From assembly GCA_033977485.1 (NCBI GenBank), contig CM066988.1, forward strand, positions 1,929,501 to 1,993,500: a stretch of DNA of 64,000 nucleotides. Direction: 5' to 3'. Position 1 is the stretch's first letter. Each line of letters starts with the position of its first letter. The position numbers and the translations under genes are program-made. The notes under the pieces are model-generated. The model had not been told where the DNA came from, did no database searches, and worked only from the letters and a program-made list of their open reading frames with translations. Below, in pieces: positions 22,131 to 33,349 of this stretch. The stretch is from Hydrangea macrophylla (taxonomy: Eukaryota; Streptophyta; Magnoliopsida; Cornales; Hydrangeaceae).

Positions 22131-23196
22131 AAAAAGTAAGTCTTAGCTTCAAAAGTAATTACCTGTGCAAACGAGAATCAACTTGCAGTTTGTAGCAAAT
22201 ACAACTTCTTCCTTTCTTTGGCGCCCTATTGACTGATTCTTTCCTCTCCCCCCGAACTGTAGTCAAAAATTGGTCTTTTAATTTATTACTGGGATAGAGA
22301 GAAGAAAACTAATTTAATAGACACATACAGAGCATATATATGAATGATCATGAAAATATTATTGCAGCACCTGGAAACTAGGCACCATACTTCCTATAAA
22401 TTGAGTGCCATCTAAAGTATGTAAATGTAAAATGAAGCAGGACGGTCCCTGGTTTGGTCGTTGTACTTCATTCTACATGCACACATTTAATGCATATCTA
22501 ACTATGTAGTTTAGGCAGTGAAATTTATCAGTTAGTAGTTGCATCTTGAGATCCACCTTACAAACCAAACCACAGATGCCCAATAACCACCATCTTGAGT
22601 TAAAATTTGAGAATTTTGGGTGTGTGAGGTTTTGATGGTTGAATAAAACATCATCTTTGTTTGTTTTTTCTCCCATTTTTTTAAGCAGTAAAATATTATC
22701 AGCCAACATTCTTAAGCCAAAAGGAGGGGAAAAAAAAAAGAAGTCAGGCACCATTCCACAAAACGGCGGTATAGTGAGGAAAATTATCCCATAACTATGC
22801 TATAATTCTCTATAAGAAGAGAGAGAGAAAAAAAAACACCCAGTTGTCATTGTACATGGGAATGAGTTCATCGTCTATCCCAACTCACCTGAGTGACTTA
22901 TAGAAGCTGCAACTTCTTTCTTAATGGAGAGTTGTACTTTCTCCTCCTTCCTGCATGTCATCTTCTTCTTCTTGCTCCTCTTCTTCAACTGCTTCCTGGT
23001 TTTCGTCCTATTAACTACCCATCAGCAGCCTTTGGCTTTGTATAGAGAACATTGTCAAATGGTCCATTCTCTCACTTGATTGTCCTCCTTCTCTTTGGTG
23101 GCTCATTGGATGTGGTTGTCTTTGTACGCGAGATCGAGATATCATCAACTAGTCCACTGTCTCTCGCAAATTACTAGAAAGAAAAGTTGATATGTT

Positions 23197-24870
23197 TCTC
23201 CTGCAAACATAAAATTAGAAAGATAAATTGCTATAGTTTCTTTCAACCTCTTGGCTAGCTTGCAAGTCCCTCCAAACGCAAATTAGTACATAGATTGTCT
23301 TCAGCAAACAAAACATTGTCTTCAGCTCATATAAGCATCAAACATACTCCATATGTGCACATATACAGAGCAAAAATGTTGCTAAAGTCATTGGTGGTAT
23401 ATGTCAGCAACACTTACTACGCAGCCACAAAGACACTTACAACAGCTGCTCGCAGCCACAAAGACACCTACAACAGCGGTCCCCGCCCACAACACCAAGG
23501 TCGTAGCCTCATCATGAAGATCTTCTCTGTTCTGTATGATTCTGAGTTAGTTCTGTTATGTACTTGGGGATGAATTCTGCTTCTCAGATATCTGATGTTG
23601 AATGTCCTCTCAGACTAGTTGATCAGAGATCGCTCAATTCCTCTGCTGAATCTCTCCCTGAATTTAATTTAATTTAATTGGAATGGAAAGTTTTTGAGTT
23701 AGGCAGTGAGATCATCGATACATCACAATTAAGTTAGCAATTGCAAGCTGCTAAAAGAGTAAAAATAAAAGCTTCACATTCATACAATTGGTTTCACCAC
23801 TTTACTAAGTTATTTTTCCATGAAAAGTATTTTCAATTCTATAATTTCTCAACTCTTGAATTTCCACAAGAAATTCCCAGGGAAAAAAAAAACGCACCTT
23901 ATTCTTTAGGATTAGGATATTGTGAAGAAGCAGCCCATTCAATCGACATTAATTATGAAGTTTGGTTGGTGAGATGAGATGTGACTCGAGGGAGGCTTGG
24001 ACTAGAGTCCCTAAGGTTGGGCAACTTTGGTTTAAAGGACAGTCCATTAACAATAACCTCCACAAGGACAAAAGCCCAAGTCTATTTTTTAGATCTAGCC
24101 CACAACATCAAATTTCACTCTTCAAGTACATTTCAATATTTTCATCTTATCAAACTACCCAACTTCTTCTTCATCCTCCCATGGCCACCATTACCACCAC
24201 CCCTACCTGACCTCCGTCCACCACCACCGGCGAACTCCGGCGACCACCACAACGACCTCCGACGACCACCACCGCAACAAACACCATCGCCACCACCATC
24301 GCCACCCACCACCATCAAAACAAACCTAGATTGCCATTGACACCAACACCATCGCCACCACTACCATCGGCCGCCACTACCAACACCATCATCACAACCA
24401 AACCATATCTAGATCTAATTTAATTTTTCAATACAGATCATCACCATTAAATTGTTCAAAACACTTAGGGTATATACTAAGTCAAATTTGATTTAGGATT
24501 TCTGATTTTTGAGAAAGAAGGTTAGAGAGAGAAAGTCTAGAGTGAGAAGACGATTCATCCACTGTAATTTTCTTTCTCTTTTTATAACCAATCGATATAT
24601 ACTAATTGATATATCTCAGTCCCACGATTTATAAAGAGAAAATGAAGCCATGTCAAACTCTTATGAGAATATGAGAAATTAAGCTTGTTTTGGGTCATGG
24701 GCCTCTTGATTTCAAAAACCCAAACTCGAGCCTAAAGCATGATGTGACATCTATCCGACACTGTTTAAAGATAAGACATTTTTGGTCCTTAGATATGCTT
24801 TCATTTCATAAACTTGTAAGCTTGTGCTATGGAAAGGCTTTCTCATATGCACGTAGGGGGGAAGGGAATG

Positions 24871-24914
<44 letters not shown>

Positions 24915-25780
24915 GCAAATCTTGAGTTCAGACCATCCGATTTGGCTAGAAAAATCGTGACTTGCACGGGTGCTTCCTGCGAGCACGAATGCCTCTCGAT
25001 TTGTACTCTCGCGCATATGGGAGGTACTGTCACGTTTTGTTCCTTGTATTAATTGTGACTATTGGAGAGTTGAGCATGTGTTAAAAAATGTTTTGAACAA
25101 ACTGCAATGTTTTAACTCTTTGTGATTATTGGGCAATTTTTGTTCTATAAAAACTGATTTTTCCTCATTCATTCTAAATGATACAAGAAAATTATTTGCT
25201 CTCTGTTCTTTCCTAAACTTTCTGAAAATTCCCTTCTCTGATTTGGAGCAATTCTGAGTGGTCATATATCTTCCAATTCGAGTGCACGTTTGGAAGACTT
25301 GATTGCTGTATCCTAGAGAATATAGTGTCGTGTTGAGACCTTCTATGCAAACCATTGCACACCTCAATCAATCTCATGTCATTATCCTCTTTTTTCCAAT
25401 AGTTGGAAAGGTTCAAGAACAAATTGCAAACATACAAATTAAGAGGGGGTGTTAAAAGTAATTTGTAATTTAATATAACTCTCTATAATAATCTAGTGGG
25501 TTCTCTAATGTGATGAGCTATAAGTTGTACTAATTAATATGATATCAGTTGTGAGTAGAATTATGTGGAAGTAGTTGGAGGTTCAATCTAGAACTTTCAT
25601 TTGAAGGCTATATAAAGGGGAAATCCCTTACCTTTTTTTACCAAGCAAAGTTAGAGAATAAATCCCAAATTTAGAGTTTTTCTCCTCCTAGTATTTTTCA
25701 AGTTCTTTACAAATTCTCTTCCTCTTCAACCAAAATAATATACATATCCCCAACAAGATTGACATTCATCACATAATCGA
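23197..25780. other. Gene-free stretch with low-complexity tracts
   Basis: No convincing gene. It contains a CCACCA/CGACCA-rich low-complexity stretch (24180-24400) that opens several frames by composition alone, a purine-rich stretch (about 24505-24550) and the poly-G run listed separately. If the RING gene had further 5' exons they would lie here, but none was recognised. Confidence 0.5.
24874..24913 (+). repeat. Homopolymer run of 40 G
   Basis: Forty consecutive G, preceded by G-rich sequence (ACGTAGGGGGGAAGGG). An open frame running through it as poly-glycine is an artefact. Confidence 0.95.
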
Positions 25781-26560
25781 TTGAAAGAGTCCAAAACTTC
25801 GAGAACCTTGATATTGGGAGCATTGATATTTTCGGGAAGAAGTTCCAGGTCAACAGTGTTTTTTACAAGGGCTTGAAGTCTTTATATCACCTTTCAAAAG
25901 CTCATCAGTAACACCTTCAGCTGCAAAATGACAAAAATCGGTAATATTAGAATCAATTATAGAACAAACACTGTCCATATATCAATTAACCATCTTTCAC
26001 CTGTAAAGTTACATAGTTGATTGTTTGGTTTAAGGATGAAAATCGCACACCATTCCCTATATTTTCATTGACTTTTCCTTGGTCGAGTATTTTTAACATT
26101 GCATCTCCTATTTCTTATAATGAATGAGAAGTACAATATATCAAAACAAGCAAAACAACCAACAAACCAAGACAAACATAAAATTGGAGACAAAGTAGAA
26201 GAAAAATTACCTGAAAATTGAAATGGAGTCTTCACCCATTCCCAAAGCTCTATTCTGGTTTGTATTTAAATACCACATTCTTTTTCTTTTCTTCTTCAAC
26301 CATTTGCTCAACCAAGGCCGGAGCCTATCAGTAATGGAAAGAATCCAATTTCCCTTCTTAACTATGAAGTAGTGCTTTACAAACTTTGTGTTGTCATCAG
26401 CTCTTAAAAAACTGCCAGATTCCAAGGCCTCTTTTCTATTCTGTTTCTCGAAAAATGTAACAATAAGGGGGATTTTTCAACCCCTTCAGCTGGCAAATCG
26501 TTGGTAAAGTTGGAACTTCCATGATAATGTATGCGAGATCTTTTTGACCCCAAAGTGAAA
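25780..26560 (-). other. Coding-like segment of unknown identity
   Basis: Two exon-like blocks on the minus strand. The block near 26560-26213 encodes ESGSFLRADDNTKFVKHY, KKGNWILSITDRLRPW and LSKWLKKKRKRMWYL and could end at a GT donor near 26212. The block near 25922-25790, after an acceptor-like TTTTGCAG, encodes EGVTDELLKGDIKTSSP in one frame and VDLELLPENINAP in another. Amino-acid use looks protein-like, but frames are broken. I do not recognise the family; it may be a gene fragment or chance. Confidence 0.25.
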
Positions 26561-26723
26561 ATAACCAAAGCTTCCTATAAGTTTAGTGAATGAAAACATT
26601 AAAGAACAATAAAGAAAAAAAATAAAGGACTAAACACTTTAAAAATGCAACGGCATCATCAAAAGATAAACTTTGTTTGAAAAGTTATGATTTTGTCATT
26701 TTATAGCTTGAAGTTACTCAGAA

Positions 26724-26728
<5 letters not shown>

Positions 26729-26761
<33 letters not shown>
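26729..26761. repeat. (GA)n microsatellite
   Basis: About 16 uninterrupted GA units in gene-free DNA. The remaining sequence from 26762 to 27444 shows no gene or clear repeat. Confidence 0.9.
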
Positions 26762-26764
<3 letters not shown>

Positions 26765-27444
26765 TGGCAATTCTAGATAATAGCAAAATGTGCACGTAAG
26801 AAATCTCAATTCAATGTTTTTTCAGGATTTGACATTTTAAACTTAATATGTCCTGGACAAGGTAACGAAATATATGAAACACTTATAGATAAATTTAAAT
26901 ACAAGAGTATACATCAGGTTTTAAGTTATCATGCTTTTATTAAATTGTCAAATAATGACAATGTTACAAACATCATTAAGTAACAATGTTAATAATAAAT
27001 AGAGTGACAACAATACAATGACAGTGATGACAATAATAACAAGTTATGAATCTTATTCTCATACTTAATATGTATTGGCCACTCTTTTTTACAAGCATTG
27101 TTCATCTCAACCAATGGTTGGTTTTAGCATAGAGGATTTAAGAAAGGGTTGCTCATGAGGTTGTAACAAATAAAATGTGAACAATGACTTTCTCTCTCCT
27201 CTGTGAGAGGTTTTTGCCCCTACGGGTTTTTTCTTCTGAGTTCCTCTCATCTTGCTTTCTCCTTTGTCTTTTGATTTCTCCTCCTTCAACTCTTTAATCT
27301 CTTTCATTTTCCTAGTTCTTTTCCAATCTTCTCTATACTTTCTCTAGTCTGTGACGTTGTTCTACTTTCTATGACAGCTGCGAGAAGTGGCATGACCAGT
27401 TATACCACAATCACCTTGAGCAACAACTTCATCAAGATGAAGTT

Positions 27445-29400
27445 TGACGACGTCCTACTAACGTGTTTTCTTATCAAAACCCAAGTGTAGGTGAACATAC
27501 AAGTAATAAAGTTCTGGTAAGACCAAGTCGAACCCACAAGGAACGGTAAAAAGATTTTTAATATAGGAAGTGACAATTTTGTCCCTAAAAAGAAAATCAA
27601 AGATGATGGATTTTTGGGGCTTTTCCTAAACTACTAGTTCTTATGTTTTGTAGCAAAACTTAATTAAAAGGCTATTTTTTTAGTAGTTTACGGTGAAGAT
27701 TTTAACAGTACAAAATAAACTAACTAGGATACTAGTAAGAAAGTGAAGAAAAAGAAATAAAAGCCAGATTCACATGAAATGAACTTTTTGGATTTTATTA
27801 TAGCAAAAGATGGAAATAATACAAATATTTAATCTAAGTTATCTTAAACATGAAATATTAATTAAGTTGGGAGAAGTGATTTAAATGGATTGGGAATATG
27901 CAAATCAACACTAGCTCACATAACTTTTTGTGATTTTTAAAGGGTTTGGCATTTTTAAACAGAGTGATTCTTTTTTCAAAAATAAACTTATACCAGTTGA
28001 AGTCATATCAAGTGTGTCAGGTTTGATAAAAAAACAACGTCGTTTAGTTTAAAGAAAAATAAAGAGGCCATCAGGCGGTATCCAGGTTTGAATTCAAGCC
28101 TGCGGACGTGGGTTATTCGGCATTAGTCCCCACCACTCTGCCACTACACGATTGCCTGTCCAATAATGGATAGAAATATATACATATACATATACATACT
28201 TGAAATATAAACTTTGTTAAATAAATTATTTTGTATGCTATGTGTTTTTTTTATGACAAAAGGCATAGTTTGACAATTCACCTAATTAAATTATTATTTC
28301 AAATACGTAATCTTTTAAAGTCCAATATAGCCATAGTCTATAAATATGTTAAATAGACATAAACTAGAAATATTTTTGGCCAGAAATGGAAAAATAACCC
28401 ATCTAGATAAATCTGCCCATTTAGGATTAGTACACAAAAGCCGTGATTTCTAAGTTTTTATTTCATATTCCCAATTGAAGTTTTAACCTACTATTTTTGG
28501 AATTGAAACTTGTCTTCTAAAAAACCTTTTAAAGATAAATTAAATAGATGTACACAATCACTGTCCAATTAAGATTAAGGTCATAACACCAAGGTAAGAG
28601 TGAAAACTAATATTAATACACTTTTTCTTCTCTTAATAATAGTTGGGATTGACCTCATGGAATCAGCAAAATAATAAAGTTAGTACAACTAAGCTAATAA
28701 AACATAAATAAATTGAAATACTGAACCAAAAATAAGATACTAAACCTTTAACTTTGAATTCGGGTCGCAGTGGATGAACTCCAAGAACACAAACAAGGCC
28801 AAACCAAATCCTAATCTAATTTGGGAATGAGATATGGATACTGTGGGTATTCTTGAGGCTCTAATAGGTGATTATAACAACTATGTAGCAAACAAATCCA
28901 GAGTTTAATTGAAAATTGTGTCTTACAGTGAATGGAATTTTTGTTAAAAAAACTGAAAATTTGGGGTTTCAAACTATTTTAGGGAACATCTACAACTACT
29001 AACTATACTAAAAATATTAATAACACTAAAATCTAAAAACTAATTTTTCATATAGTAGATGGAAATAATTACAGAGATTGTCGAACTTCAAATCATCAAT
29101 TACAGAACATTAAATTTTTACAAATTTTAAAACAAAATAAAGAAAGGCTTAAATTTCTAAATGGTAACTTTGGCTATGGAGTTCTTCTTATGGTTTTCTC
29201 TCTGTCTGTGGCTGTGTGTTGTGTGTCTCTTCCTCTCTTTTTGTGGCTGTCTATTTATAGACGAGGAGCCTTCTTCTTGTTGATTGAGGGAGGAGACAAA
29301 TCGTCATGGAGATCGTTAGTGTACAGGAAAAACCATGGTGCTGATTATGATTTTCAGCAATTTTCGTTAATTCTTGGCCAAATTTTCTTCTAGTGGGCCA
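27445..29400 (-). repeat. Left LTR (3' LTR) of the Athila-like element
   Basis: Collinear with 56603-60019 from TGACGACGTCCTACTAAC through to CCAAATTTTCTTCT, where the two diverge (29391). Contains a minus-strand TATA box CTATAAATAG (29260-29251), about 140 bp inside the LTR's 5' side. It lacks the two insertions present in the other copy. Many substitutions and small indels separate the copies, so the element is old. Confidence 0.72.
28055..28170 (-). repeat. tRNA-like (SINE-type) segment inside the LTR
   Basis: The minus strand carries an A-box-like TGGCAGAGTGG and, about 50 bases on, a B-box-like GGCTTGAATTC, then a T-rich tail. The matching place in the other LTR (58710-58800 plus about 57480-57509, minus) reads TGGCAGAGTGATGG and GAGTTCGAACTTG. 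Presence in both LTRs means it was there before the element inserted. It could be a SINE or a chance tRNA-like block. Confidence 0.35.
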
Positions 29401-29409
29401 ATATAAACC

Positions 29410-30704
29410 TATTTGCACCTTAAAAATACATTTTTTTAAATAAAAGTTGGTAGAGGCCGATTAAGATTTTTTAATTGGACTCATGCGACCGATGGCAAAA
29501 TTAATGGCTAATTGGTTACTTCAAAAGTTGATCGGGCTTACTACCATTGCGCTAGTACTATTTCTCACTCGGACTGATCACTCTTTGATTGGGCTGACTA
29601 ATACATAAATTCGAACTTATAGACTGATTGTGTAAATTATTGCCAAACGTGGTAGGGCCAAGTTAGAGTGCTCGGGCTGATTGGCATGCTACCTCATTAT
29701 CAATTCAGCCAACATGCTAGCTGGCTTCATTCTATAGGGCTGGCTTCATTCTATCGGGCTTGGACCAAATTTGGCCATCAACATGACATTCAACTATCTT
29801 TTGGAAAGTACCAAAGAGGGCCCACCAGTGACATCAGACTTCAAGCCAAATTGGTCTTAATCAGTGTGATCGGCCACTACATAGTCGTTCTAAATTGGCA
29901 ACTTAGTCGGTGCTGTCAGTATTCTAATCAATTTGGGAAGGGTTTCTTCCTACAAACTCTCGACATGATAATATGTATATTACTCCGTAGCAGATTAGGG
30001 AAGGTTATCATATTATTTGGCAAGATAATATTGTTGATATTATCTAGTTATGGAAATATTATCAAGATTGGCAAGATAATATTGTTGATATTATCTAGTT
30101 GGGAAGTATATCTTTTACTTGGAGGGGAAGTCAGTCGAACCAAGCCAATATGCGGACCAGATACAAGATCTATACGCACATATGTATATATATATATTCG
30201 AAGATATGGCAGATTTTATCAGATTTTGGGAGATAAATCTGGTAAATTATACCAGATTGTGTTCATCAGATTTTACTTGCCTTATCTCAATCAGTCCAGG
30301 CCGCTATAAATCAACAAGCAGACCAAGCAATCAATTCACTCCGCGTTTCTTCGAAAAAGCATTCAACCATGCATTCTTAGCACTCTAAGCATTCTTTTTA
30401 TTTTTCTTAGGCTTTCTTAGATTTCAATTACATCCATTGTAATTCCTTCTTACTTTTAATTAAATAAAATCTGCTTTTTATTTAATTTATGCTCTTCATC
30501 ACTTGCTAGACTTGTGTGCTTCAACACTGTCTAGGGACCTTAGGTGAGGGTACTTTCCTACTCACCTTTCACAATCGCCTATTAGATGTCAGATTTTCAA
30601 ACCTTGTGTATCACTCACACAAGTGCTTTTAGGAAATTTTGTGTTATTAGTTTGGGTCTACCTAACAAGGCTCTGGCACGCCCGAACCATAATTACAGCA
30701 AACA
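29410..30704 (+). repeat. Left LTR of the non-autonomous element
   Basis: Holds the 20-bp segment missing from the right LTR (near 30610-30630) and two copies of the hairpin-forming unit GATAATATTGTTGATATTATC (30019-30049 and 30070-30100). It starts TA where the right LTR starts TG, an apparent point change. Short open frames inside are LTR sequence, not genes. Confidence 0.9.
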
Positions 30705-30741
30705 ATTTGGCACACCCGGTGGGATCGCCGAGTGATGAATC

Positions 30742-31842
30742 ATGTTCACTGAAGCATGGTTGCAATTCTACTACAACCAAATTGGTTGGTGTAATGAATC
30801 AATCAGCCAACTTCAACAAGAGATTAATCGTCTCAAAAATGATAAATCTACTACTTACAAGGCTTTATGGGACAAGCTGTGGGATCCGCAGTACCCAAAT
30901 CGGCACGCCATTGTAGCCCCATATGATTTTGCCATCCATGATCTTTACAAAAAGATCTGGTGTTTTGAGGCCGATGTTAAGTATTTTACCCAAGGTATCG
31001 GCCACCTTTAAGCGAGTGGAGCTGATTGTCCACCCCCCAATGGAAACTCTTTCATGTCTCGGGATGAGTTGCTATATGGTGGTTGGAAGCAAAACCCAAT
31101 CGGCTTATCAGATTTGCAGGTTGAAGAACAAGACGAATCGGTTGCTGCTCGAGAAAGCCGTATTAGTGTCCTTAATGATATCACTCTTCAACTTAAACTC
31201 CTACAATCACAACGGCTCGAGAAGGCTGATGTTACTGCTCTAAATCAAGAGACCGATGACTTTGGTCATCTTGATTCCACGCTGTCCAAACCGCTCGGGG
31301 GGCAAGACGGCAAAAAAATAATTTTTTATGAAGAGCCGAGTGATCTTATATCGGCCATAGAGCCCCTCCCTGTTGAAGAAGACGATGAAGCACCCAGGGG
31401 GCAAATTCAAGATGAGCCTCAAAATTATGTTGAGGCCGAAGAGGATAAGTTTGATAGGCCGAGTGTTCTTGTATCGGCCATAAAGCCTCCTAGTGATGAG
31501 GAGGACGATGATCAAGACCCCCTAGTTGATGAAGAAATCGGTGATTTAGCGCTCGAGGGGCAAGTTTTACCAAGACCGATTGAAATTAAATCGGTCCATG
31601 AAGTTTTTAAACATATTTCCTTCAGGAAGCTCAGTCTCAAGGAATTGTTCAATTTTTTCGGTCTCCTTGTAGTGACCGATTATTATTGTTATTTTAAGCC
31701 AATTAATTATTTGGCTTGGGTTGATCTACATCCACGGTGGCTGAGTGGATGTCACCAAAAACTTACGGTTATTTGGTGGCTATTCTTACAACAATGGTAC
31801 TATCAAAAGACTGAAAAGGTACTGAAGATCAGACTGAATTAA
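30742..31842 (+). pseudogene. Unknown ORF of the non-autonomous element (367 codons, one in-frame stop)
   Basis: One frame from ATG 30742 to TAA 31840-31842, broken only by TAA at 31009-31011. The N-terminal 89 residues (FTEAWLQFYYNQIGW, SISQLQQEINRLKND) suggest a helical, coiled-coil-prone start. After the stop come SFMSRDELLYGGWKQNPIGL and a long acidic part with an internal duplication: PSDLISAIEPL..EEDDEAP followed by PSVLVSAIKPP..EEDDDQDP. A hydrophobic, aromatic C-terminus follows (LKELFNFFGLLVVTDYYCYF). There is no CCHC knuckle or pol motif. The family is not recognised; a gag-like or accessory role is speculation. The start just after the primer-binding motif matches the place of gag. 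Confidence 0.6.
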
Positions 31843-32084
31843 TTCAGTCAATAGGCTATTCGGACTCACAAGACCGAAAGCAATAATAATAATAATAAAT
31901 AAAGTAATGATGGAAGGATGCTTAGGATGCTGAATCGGACATAGAGGCCGATGGTGTAGTGTCAGAAGTGCTTGTGTAACAGTCAAATGGCAAGCCCGAT
32001 ACTGTGAGAAAGGTAATCAGTCTCTAGAAAAATTTGGCCATTCAAAATTTCACTTGCTTTTATTTTAAACGGCCAGGGGGCAAT

Positions 32085-33343
32085 TGTCTGCACCTAAAAA
32101 ATACATTTTTTAAATAAAAGTTGGTAGAGGCCGATTAAGATTTTTAATCGGACTCATGCGACCGATGGCAAAATTAATGGCTACTTCAAAAGTTGATCGG
32201 GTTTACTACCGTTGCGCTAGTACTATTTCTCACTCGGACTGATCACTCTTTGATCGGGCTGACCAATACATAAATTCGAACTTATAGACCGATTGTGTAA
32301 ATTATTGCCAAACGTGGTAGGGCCAAGTCAGAGTTCTCGGGCTGATTGGCATGCTACCTCATTATCAATTCAGCCAACATGCTAGCTGGCTTCATTCTAT
32401 CGGGATGGCTTCATTCTATCGGGCTTGGACCAAATTTGGCCATCAACATGACATTCAACTATCTTTTGGAAAGTACCAAAGAGGGCCCACCAGTGACATC
32501 AGACTTCAAGCCAAATTGGTCTTAATCAGTGTGATCGGCCACTACATAGTCGTTCTAAATTGGTAACTTAGTCGGTGCTGTCAGTATTCTAATCAATTTG
32601 GGAAGGATTTCTTCCTACAAACTCTCAACGTGATAATATGTATATTACGCTGTAGCAGATTAGGGAAGATTATCACATTATTTGGCAAGATAATATTGTT
32701 GATATTATCTAGTTATGGAAATATTATCAAGATTGGCAAGATAATATTGTTGATATTATCTAGTTGGGAAGTATATCTTTTACTTGGAGGGGAAGTCAGC
32801 CGAACCAAGCCAATATGCGGACCAGATACAAGATCTATACGCACACATATATATTAGAAGATATGGCAGATTTTATCAGATTTTGGGAGATAAATCTGGT
32901 AAATTATACCAGATTGTGTTCATCAGATTTTACTTGCCTTATCTCAATCAGTCCAGGCCGCTATAAATCAACAAGCAGACCAAGCAATCAATTCACTCCG
33001 CGTCTCTTCGAAAAAGCATTCAACCATGCATTCTTAGCACTCTAAGCATTCTTTTTATTTTTCTTAGGCTTTCTTAGATTTCAATTACATCCATTGTAAT
33101 TCCTTCTTACTTTTAATTAAATAAAATCTGCTTTTTATTTAATTTTTGCTCTTCATCACTTGCTAGACTTGTGTGCTTCAACACTGTCTAGGGACCTTAG
33201 GTGAGTGTACTTTCCTACTCACCTTTCACAATCGCCTGTTAGAAGTCAGATTTTCAAACCTTGTGTATTAGGAAATTTTGTGTTATTAGTTTGGGTCTAC
33301 CTAACAAGACTCTGGCACGCCCGAACCATAATTACAGCAAACA
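32085..33343 (+). repeat. Right LTR of the non-autonomous element
   Basis: Starts TGTCTGCACC directly after the polypurine tract and ends AGCAAACA, followed by duplication AAACC. It carries the same paired hairpin units as the left LTR (about 32691-32764). Confidence 0.9.
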
Positions 33344-33349
33344 AAACCA

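Larger units (their letters stand above)
13698..23196 (-). pseudogene. RING-finger (E3 ligase-like) gene, broken by mutations and split by a LINE in an intron
   Basis: Three exon-like blocks on the minus strand. About 23196-22889 ends GEST..KSL with a Gln/Glu-rich run; 22256-22163 encodes KKGRSCICYKLQVDSRLH; 13816-13698 begins RCRHMCTCYN and ends ELQWSSRKCPICRAELT.. QAFTDS. Borders are GT-AG (donor at 22162, acceptor ending 13817). Joined across 22163/13816, the pieces give the C-terminal C3HC4 RING typical of a plant RING family (CGHMCTC...KCPICRA). The intron between them holds the LINE complex; without it the intron would be about 125 bp. Damage: a shift of two missing bases between CYNSA and HELQW, apparent loss of RING cysteines (SCICY where family members have CxxC) and several in-frame stops in the 22.9-23.2 kb block. 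The family match is from recalled motifs, so the exact name is not given. Confidence 0.55.
29410..33343 (+). mobile_element. Complete non-autonomous LTR retrotransposon with one unknown ORF
   Basis: 3934 bp. LTRs are 29410-30704 (1295 bp) and 32085-33343 (1259 bp), highly similar, and both end ACAGCAAACA. Flanked by the perfect 5-bp duplication AAACC (29405-29409 and 33344-33348). After the left LTR comes a primer-binding-like motif TTTGGCACACCCGGTGGGA (30706-30724); before the right LTR comes the polypurine tract CCAGGGGGCAAT. Both motifs resemble Tat-lineage gypsy elements. The 1.38-kb interior has no protease, integrase, reverse transcriptase or RNase H, only one ORF of unknown family. It must have been moved by another element's enzymes. 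Confidence 0.92.

Noticed and set aside
24180..24400. Proline/threonine-rich frames in the CCACCA-rich stretch as an extensin-like gene
   Set aside because: No signal peptide, no SPPPP pattern, and frames open only because of low-complexity composition.
24690..25052. 120-codon frame with a poly-Gly tract
   Set aside because: Created by the 40-base poly-G run; no homology seen on either side.
29190..29393. Short hydrophobic frames at 29190-29393 and 59816-60070
   Set aside because: Equivalent positions of the two Athila-like LTRs, over the TATA region; the second is frame-shifted relative to the first.
29668..33045. Frames up to 213 codons in 29.67-30.39 kb and their copies at 32.35-33.05 kb
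   Set aside because: They lie wholly within the paired LTRs of the non-autonomous element and differ between copies by frame-affecting changes.
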